Source: Hyphomicrobium sp. (GTDB lineage: Bacteria > Pseudomonadota > Alphaproteobacteria > Rhizobiales > Hyphomicrobiaceae). Taken from it: 12,061 nucleotides of DNA. The stretch lies in NCBI GenBank assembly GCA_030598645.1, contig JAUVPN010000037.1:1-12061 (forward strand), in the 5' to 3' direction. Under the pieces are notes generated by a model. That model searched no databases. It was not told the DNA's origin and worked only from the letters and a program-made list of their open reading frames with translations. The first letter of the stretch is position 1. Each line of letters opens with the position of its first letter. Of this stretch, positions 8,733 through 12,061 are shown piece by piece. The translations under genes were made by a program, and so were the position numbers.

Positions 8733-9284
8733 CTATCGGATTTGGAGACGAGGGAAACGGTGGGATTCTGCATCTCCTCGGGTGAGATCCGCGTCCGTTA
8801 TCGGCCGGTCGAAATCTTGTTCCGGTGGACTTGCCAACACATTCATGTCGGCTTCCATCAACACTCCGCGGATGCGCCCCTCTTCATCTGAGGTGAGGTC
8901 ATAATAGATCCCGTTCCAAAAATTGATTCCGTAGTCCCCCGGCTTCTTTCGCAGAAACAGTAGCTCATATTCGAGATCCGTTAGATCCTCGTTCGTGATC
9001 TGCCTGCGGGTCCGATAGGGATAGACTAGGTGACATAGTGTCTGTTTTTTCCCGTCGATACATTTGAATGGACGCATTGATAGAAAATGATCTGTGAATT
9101 TGCTCTCATCCAATTTCAGATTGAATTCCTTAGACTTGCCCTCATTCTTGAACGAGACTCGACCGATCGTTAGTTCATCGCCATCCGCATCGATAAGAAC
9201 AATATCTTTTTCACCCTCCAGGGCAACGGAAGAAGGCATCAATAGGAGCAGACCGAGCACCGCGCTGATCACGATTTTGCTCAT
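8733..9284 (-). CDS. Small secreted protein of unknown family beside the PQQ-associated rhodanese gene
   Basis: The product is a 183-residue protein that I do not recognise. It begins with a clear Sec signal peptide (lysine near the N terminus, hydrophobic core VISAVLGLLLLM, probable cleavage after SSVA), so it should be periplasmic or exported. The mature part is charged and contains two cysteines, C-x8-C (KCIDGKKQTLCHL), that could form a disulfide, and a motif-like stretch GDYGINFWNGIYYDLTSDE. I chose the ATG at 9284 because it begins the signal peptide. The frame is open further upstream to 9389, but that would overlap the preceding gene and bury the signal. The gene starts 41 bases after the rhodanese-like gene on the same strand, so the two are probably co-transcribed. 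Hand counts of three 60-base lines inside the gene gave 45, 35 and 48 percent G+C, well below alaS, which hints at acquisition or a separate history. Confidence 0.7.
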   Translation of the reverse strand: MSKIVISAVLGLLLLMPSSVALEGEKDIVLIDADGDELTIGRVSFKNEGKSKEFNLKLDESKFTDHFLSMRPFKCIDGKKQTLCHLVYPYRTRRQITNEDLTDLEYELLFLRKKPGDYGINFWNGIYYDLTSDEEGRIRGVLMEADMNVLASPPEQDFDRPITDADLTRGDAESHRFPRLQIR

Positions 9285-9325
9285 TTCCGTCGAACCTTTC
9301 TTCGAAAACCCAGGATATTTGAAGA

Positions 9326-10021
9326 TCACTTTACAGGCTGCAGCCGCACGGGTGTAGCCGGGGCAAATGTCCCGACCCAGTCCCGCCAACCATCAGTGCC
9401 CTCCGGATACCAAAAAAGGTTAGTGTAACCGAAACTGGCTGCCCGCTTGACGGCGTTCCAGGACATCCAGCAGTCGGCTTGGCAATAGATGACGATTTTC
9501 CGAGAAGGATCGCCCTGGGTAAGCCGGGCAAGATTGTCTCGAAAGTAAGCGATCATGCGGCCATCAATCTTGCCGTCCCCCACATCCGGAAGCCAAACCG
9601 AGCCTGGAATATTCTCCCGGTTTTTGGTCATCCGCCAGTCCCCCGTTTTGGGATTGGGGCCGGGTCCAGTGGACGGCATAACATCAATAAGAACTGCACT
9701 GTTTTCCGCGACTATGCGTTCGAGCTCATCGACCCAAATCCGTTTTCCTCCCGGCGGGGTGTCACGGACGGGCGCCCGGTAGCGCGCGATGCGATACCCG
9801 GTCGATGGATCAAAAACTGCGTGCGCCTCTTCTGAAATGGCAGGTTGTTGCACAAACAAAAGCGCAACCGTAGCAAGCGCAAGTACGCTCTTGGTTATAG
9901 ATATGTGGCGCCAATTGGCAGCGTCAATCGACGATCCCCTGCTGCCAAACGAAGACGAGCGTGTAGTTATCGAATTATCTGCCTGACTGCCAAGGGCACC
10001 GCCATTTATTTGAATCTGCAA
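9326..10021 (-). CDS. PQQ-dependent catabolism-associated CxxxCW rhodanese-like protein, secreted
   Basis: The product is up to 231 residues, with a hydrophobic signal segment (about residues 45-60, likely cleavage near AISEE) followed by a rhodanese-like domain. The hallmark is YCQADCWMSWNAVKRA, with C180-x3-C184-W185, then GYTNLFWYPEGTDGW; upstream ENIPGSVWLPDVG is also typical. This matches the family named PQQ-dependent catabolism-associated CXXCW motif protein, which co-occurs with PQQ alcohol dehydrogenases and their transport genes. Its biochemical role is not established; redox or sulfur chemistry at the cysteine pair in the periplasm is plausible. No ATG is available: the frame opens with TTG at 10021 after an in-frame stop at 10048-10046, which leaves about 38 polar residues before the signal segment. 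The true start is therefore uncertain. It heads a likely two-gene operon and diverges from the sigma-54 activator. Confidence 0.85.
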   Translation of the reverse strand: MQIQINGGALGSQADNSITTRSSSFGSRGSSIDAANWRHISITKSVLALATVALLFVQQPAISEEAHAVFDPSTGYRIARYRAPVRDTPPGGKRIWVDELERIVAENSAVLIDVMPSTGPGPNPKTGDWRMTKNRENIPGSVWLPDVGDGKIDGRMIAYFRDNLARLTQGDPSRKIVIYCQADCWMSWNAVKRAASFGYTNLFWYPEGTDGWRDWVGTFAPATPVRLQPVK

Positions 10022-10433
10022 TTCGCTGACTCTTATCCAGAGAAGCTACTCTTCAATGCCGCCGCAATAACGGGGCAAGAACGCATTGAATAATCCGATC
10101 ACCTCATAAACTATAGTGTTGTGCCACCGCCCTTTACCAACAAACGGAGCCTATTAATCCAAGCCTAAGAAGCTTGCATAGGGCATTGGAGTTGGTCCAT
10201 CCCCTGGCAAAACAATATATACCTAAGTCGAACTAACACTTCCGATAAAGGCCGAGCGCTTATGCCTTGCAAGGTTGATGTATTCACCCATTAATCAAGC
10301 GTAGTATTATTTCCTCAGCCTGCGGGAGTTCTTGACATGCGCCAGATCAGGGAAGACAATCAACTCAAGTTGGGTTCGTCACTACAACAAGCTGATTTAA
10401 TTGCAATATTGCATTGATACCTTGTGGTCCGGC
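10022..10433. other. Divergent intergenic region between rhodanese-like gene and sigma-54 activator
   Basis: This stretch of about 412 bases is AT-rich (one 60-base line counted at 43 percent G+C). It holds the activator's probable sigma-70 promoter (10332-10360) and a weak inverted repeat CAAGC-N7-GCTTG (10160-10176). On the minus strand TGGCAC occurs at 10126-10121, as in a sigma-54 -24 element, but the required GC at -12 is missing. A 26-codon ATG frame (10337-10417) overlaps the promoter and is probably not a gene. I see no tRNA, insertion sequence or strong terminator. Binding sites for the activator would be expected here, but none can be named. Confidence 0.6.
10332..10360 (+). promoter_or_regulatory. 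Sigma-70 type promoter for the sigma-54-dependent activator
   Basis: TTGACA (10332-10337) is a perfect -35 hexamer. After 17 bases comes GACAAT (10355-10360), a four-of-six match to TATAAT. Transcription would begin near 10367 and give a leader of about 67 bases before the ATG at 10434. This fits the usual arrangement in which the sigma-54 activator itself is made from a housekeeping promoter. Confidence 0.5.
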
Positions 10434-12061
10434 ATGGAAGAAATTGCGGTACGTAGGGCCTGGGAAAAGTTCGTAGAGCATGGGGTAAGGTCTACGGGCT
10501 TGAGAGATGCGGTTGTTTCGTCCTGGAAGCGCTGCCAAACCCACGAGGTTTTGACTTCCAGCGAGTCCGCCCCGCTCATTTCGGAAGGCGAAGAATACCG
10601 GCATCGCTCAGATAACCTTTGGCTCGCCAGGTGCGCGGCGCCGGCTCTGGAAAAGTGCGGCAGCTTCTTGAGCAACGCCGACTCCATGATGATCTTGACG
10701 GACTCGACGGGAGTTATCGTCGAGACTAAGGGCGACGATCGGTCCATTGATGCAGGTAAGGAGATTCATCTCCAACGCGGTGGCTGTTGGACGGAATCCG
10801 ATATTGGTACTAATGCGATCGGCACAGCACTCGCTAGCGCGCAGCCCGTTCAGATACATGCCGCAGAACATTATTGTGAGAAAGTTCAACGCTGGACCTG
10901 CGCAGCGGCCCCTATTGTTCACCCCATAGATAAAGAACTACTGGGCATTATCGATATATCAGGACCCGCAAGTACGTTCAGCACACAGAGCTTAGCTTTT
11001 GCTGTCGCGGCGGCCGGCCACATCCAAGCAATCATGGCCAAGTCCATTAGACTTGATCACTGGAAGCTCGTGCGCCACTACCGCGCTAGACGCGCCAATT
11101 GGTCGAGCGAAGAGTCGATCGTCGTCGATCACCGCGGAACAATCGTCTGCGTTACCGGCAACGCTCTCAAGATCGCTAACCGCCAAAACAAAGACGCGCT
11201 AGGCCCGCTAAACATTCCCTGCCTCAGGCGCACGCCCTTTGCACTCTGGCAAACAACGCTCAAAGGTCTATTACCCAATTCCAGAACCGAACTCGTCACG
11301 GAAGACCACGATGAGCTGGGGGCGATCATCGTATTCGCGCAACGCAAGCCTTCCCACATAACACAAAATCCCAGGGTCCATCACGACCGGGCGACCGACA
11401 TTGACCAATTCATTGAATCCATGCTTGCGCAGGACCTCGGTCAGGAGCCCTTGTGCCTGAGTAAAATCCCCCGAGCATTGCCAAGATTGGCGGCCAACGA
11501 TCAGCGCAATGTCCGCGCGGAGACACACCAATCATCGCGAGGCACACATTCGGTTCCGGTCCTCATTGCTGAGGATGCCATTGCCAGTCATATCGCTGAT
11601 CAGGTAGCTCGTGCCGCAGGTCGGGGCATGTCCATCTTGATCGGAGGAGAAACAGGCACAGGAAAGGAGCTCTTGGCACGCCGAGCCCATGCAGAGAGTG
11701 GGCGCAGGGGCGCGTTCGTCCCTGTGAACTGTGCGGCACTTCCGGCAAGCCTTATCGAAGCCGAGCTCTTCGGTTATGCTGATGGAGCATTTACGGGTGC
11801 GCGGCGCGGCGGATCGGTGGGGCTCGCCAAGCAGGCAGACGGCGGCACCCTTTTTCTTGATGAAATTGGTGACATGCCCGTTGAATTGCAGGCAGCTCTG
11901 CTACGCCTGCTCGATGATTGGACGGTGCGGCCCGTCGGCGGCACCCCAAGCAAGATCGACGTTCTATTGGTTTCTGCAACCAACGTAGATCTCGAAGAAG
12001 CAGTTGCAAGTGGACGCCTGCGCCGAGATTTGTTCTATCGGCTCAACACGCTCCAAGTGAC
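10434..12061 (+). CDS. AcoR-like sigma-54-dependent transcriptional activator, 3' end beyond window
   Basis: The first 542 residues are visible; the gene runs off the right edge. The N-terminal part (about 65-190) is a GAF-type sensor of the AcoR group, shown by WTESDIGTNAIGTALA (GTNAIGTAL at 125-133) and C156-AAAPIVHP. Residues about 190-385 form a poorly conserved linker in which a degenerate PAS-like region is possible. The AAA+ sigma-54 interaction domain follows, with Walker A GETGTGKE (405-412), an intact GAFTGA loop (451-456), Walker B GGTLFLDE (470-477) and the arginine-rich RLRRDLFYRLN near the edge. The protein should remodel sigma-54 RNA polymerase in response to a small molecule; acetoin- and alcohol-catabolism genes are common targets of this group. 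The expected C-terminal Fis-type DNA-binding domain is outside the window. The ATG follows an in-frame stop at 10398-10400 and has only a weak ribosome site. It diverges from the PQQ-associated rhodanese gene, which makes that operon a candidate target. Confidence 0.93.
   Translation, partial: MEEIAVRRAWEKFVEHGVRSTGLRDAVVSSWKRCQTHEVLTSSESAPLISEGEEYRHRSDNLWLARCAAPALEKCGSFLSNADSMMILTDSTGVIVETKGDDRSIDAGKEIHLQRGGCWTESDIGTNAIGTALASAQPVQIHAAEHYCEKVQRWTCAAAPIVHPIDKELLGIIDISGPASTFSTQSLAFAVAAAGHIQAIMAKSIRLDHWKLVRHYRARRANWSSEESIVVDHRGTIVCVTGNALKIANRQNKDALGPLNIPCLRRTPFALWQTTLKGLLPNSRTELVTEDHDELGAIIVFAQRKPSHITQNPRVHHDRATDIDQFIESMLAQDLGQEPLCLSKIPRALPRLAANDQRNVRAETHQSSRGTHSVPVLIAEDAIASHIADQVARAAGRGMSILIGGETGTGKELLARRAHAESGRRGAFVPVNCAALPASLIEAELFGYADGAFTGARRGGSVGLAKQADGGTLFLDEIGDMPVELQAALLRLLDDWTVRPVGGTPSKIDVLLVSATNVDLEEAVASGRLRRDLFYRLNTLQV

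Noticed and set aside
10121..10126. Minus-strand TGGCAC as a possible sigma-54 promoter for the rhodanese-like operon
   Set aside because: After the five-base spacer the sequence is TATAG rather than TTGCA, so the essential GC at -12 is missing. Other TTGCA occurrences in the gap lack GG at -24.
10337..10417. Short frame considered as pqqA, the PQQ precursor peptide
   Set aside because: The 26-residue translation lacks the conserved Glu-x3-Tyr pair that PqqA needs; it contains no tyrosine at all.
1..12061. CRISPR array, insertion sequence or attachment site
   Set aside because: No regularly spaced repeats, transposase motifs or tRNA-flanked duplications were seen anywhere in the window.

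Overview
The window reads as a chromosomal segment of an alphaproteobacterium, probably of the order Hyphomicrobiales (Rhizobiales). The reasons are an alphaproteobacterial RecA with an N-terminal LRVVEG-type tail, a LexA-like GTAC-N7-GTTC box in front of recA, a eukaryote-like dimeric NADP isocitrate dehydrogenase, and recA, alaS and icd lying close together. A gene of the PQQ-linked alcohol-oxidation accessory family (CxxxCW rhodanese-like) suggests a methylotroph or other PQQ user; that part is inference.

Positions 1-8640 are core genome. A TrmJ-type RNA methyltransferase (minus strand) and icd (plus strand) diverge from a short shared promoter region of about 83 bases that contains a perfect 6-bp dyad. 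icd converges on a minus-strand run that is transcribed recA, then alaS, then a KefB/KefC-like cation:proton antiporter. The recA-alaS gap holds two hairpins, one capped by a UUCG tetraloop just upstream of the alaS start. The TrmJ reading frame carries about 165 extra N-terminal residues with a cysteine cluster, which is unusual for the family. Positions 1-128 hold no gene that I can support.

Positions 8640-12061 look accessory. A minus-strand pair encodes a secreted CxxxCW rhodanese-like protein and, 41 bases downstream, a small secreted protein of unknown family that is clearly richer in A+T than the core genes. Across an intergenic region of about 412 bases lies a plus-strand AcoR-like sigma-54-dependent activator (GAF sensor, then AAA+ with an intact GAFTGA loop) that runs off the right edge. 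A good sigma-70 type promoter (TTGACA-N17-GACAAT) sits in front of the activator. The likely logic is a signal-responsive activator beside, and perhaps controlling, a periplasmic PQQ-related accessory operon. No PQQ dehydrogenase and no convincing sigma-54 promoter is visible in the window, so the regulatory link is unproven. This regulator/secreted-protein module is the most promising place for something undescribed; the rest is ordinary housekeeping DNA.
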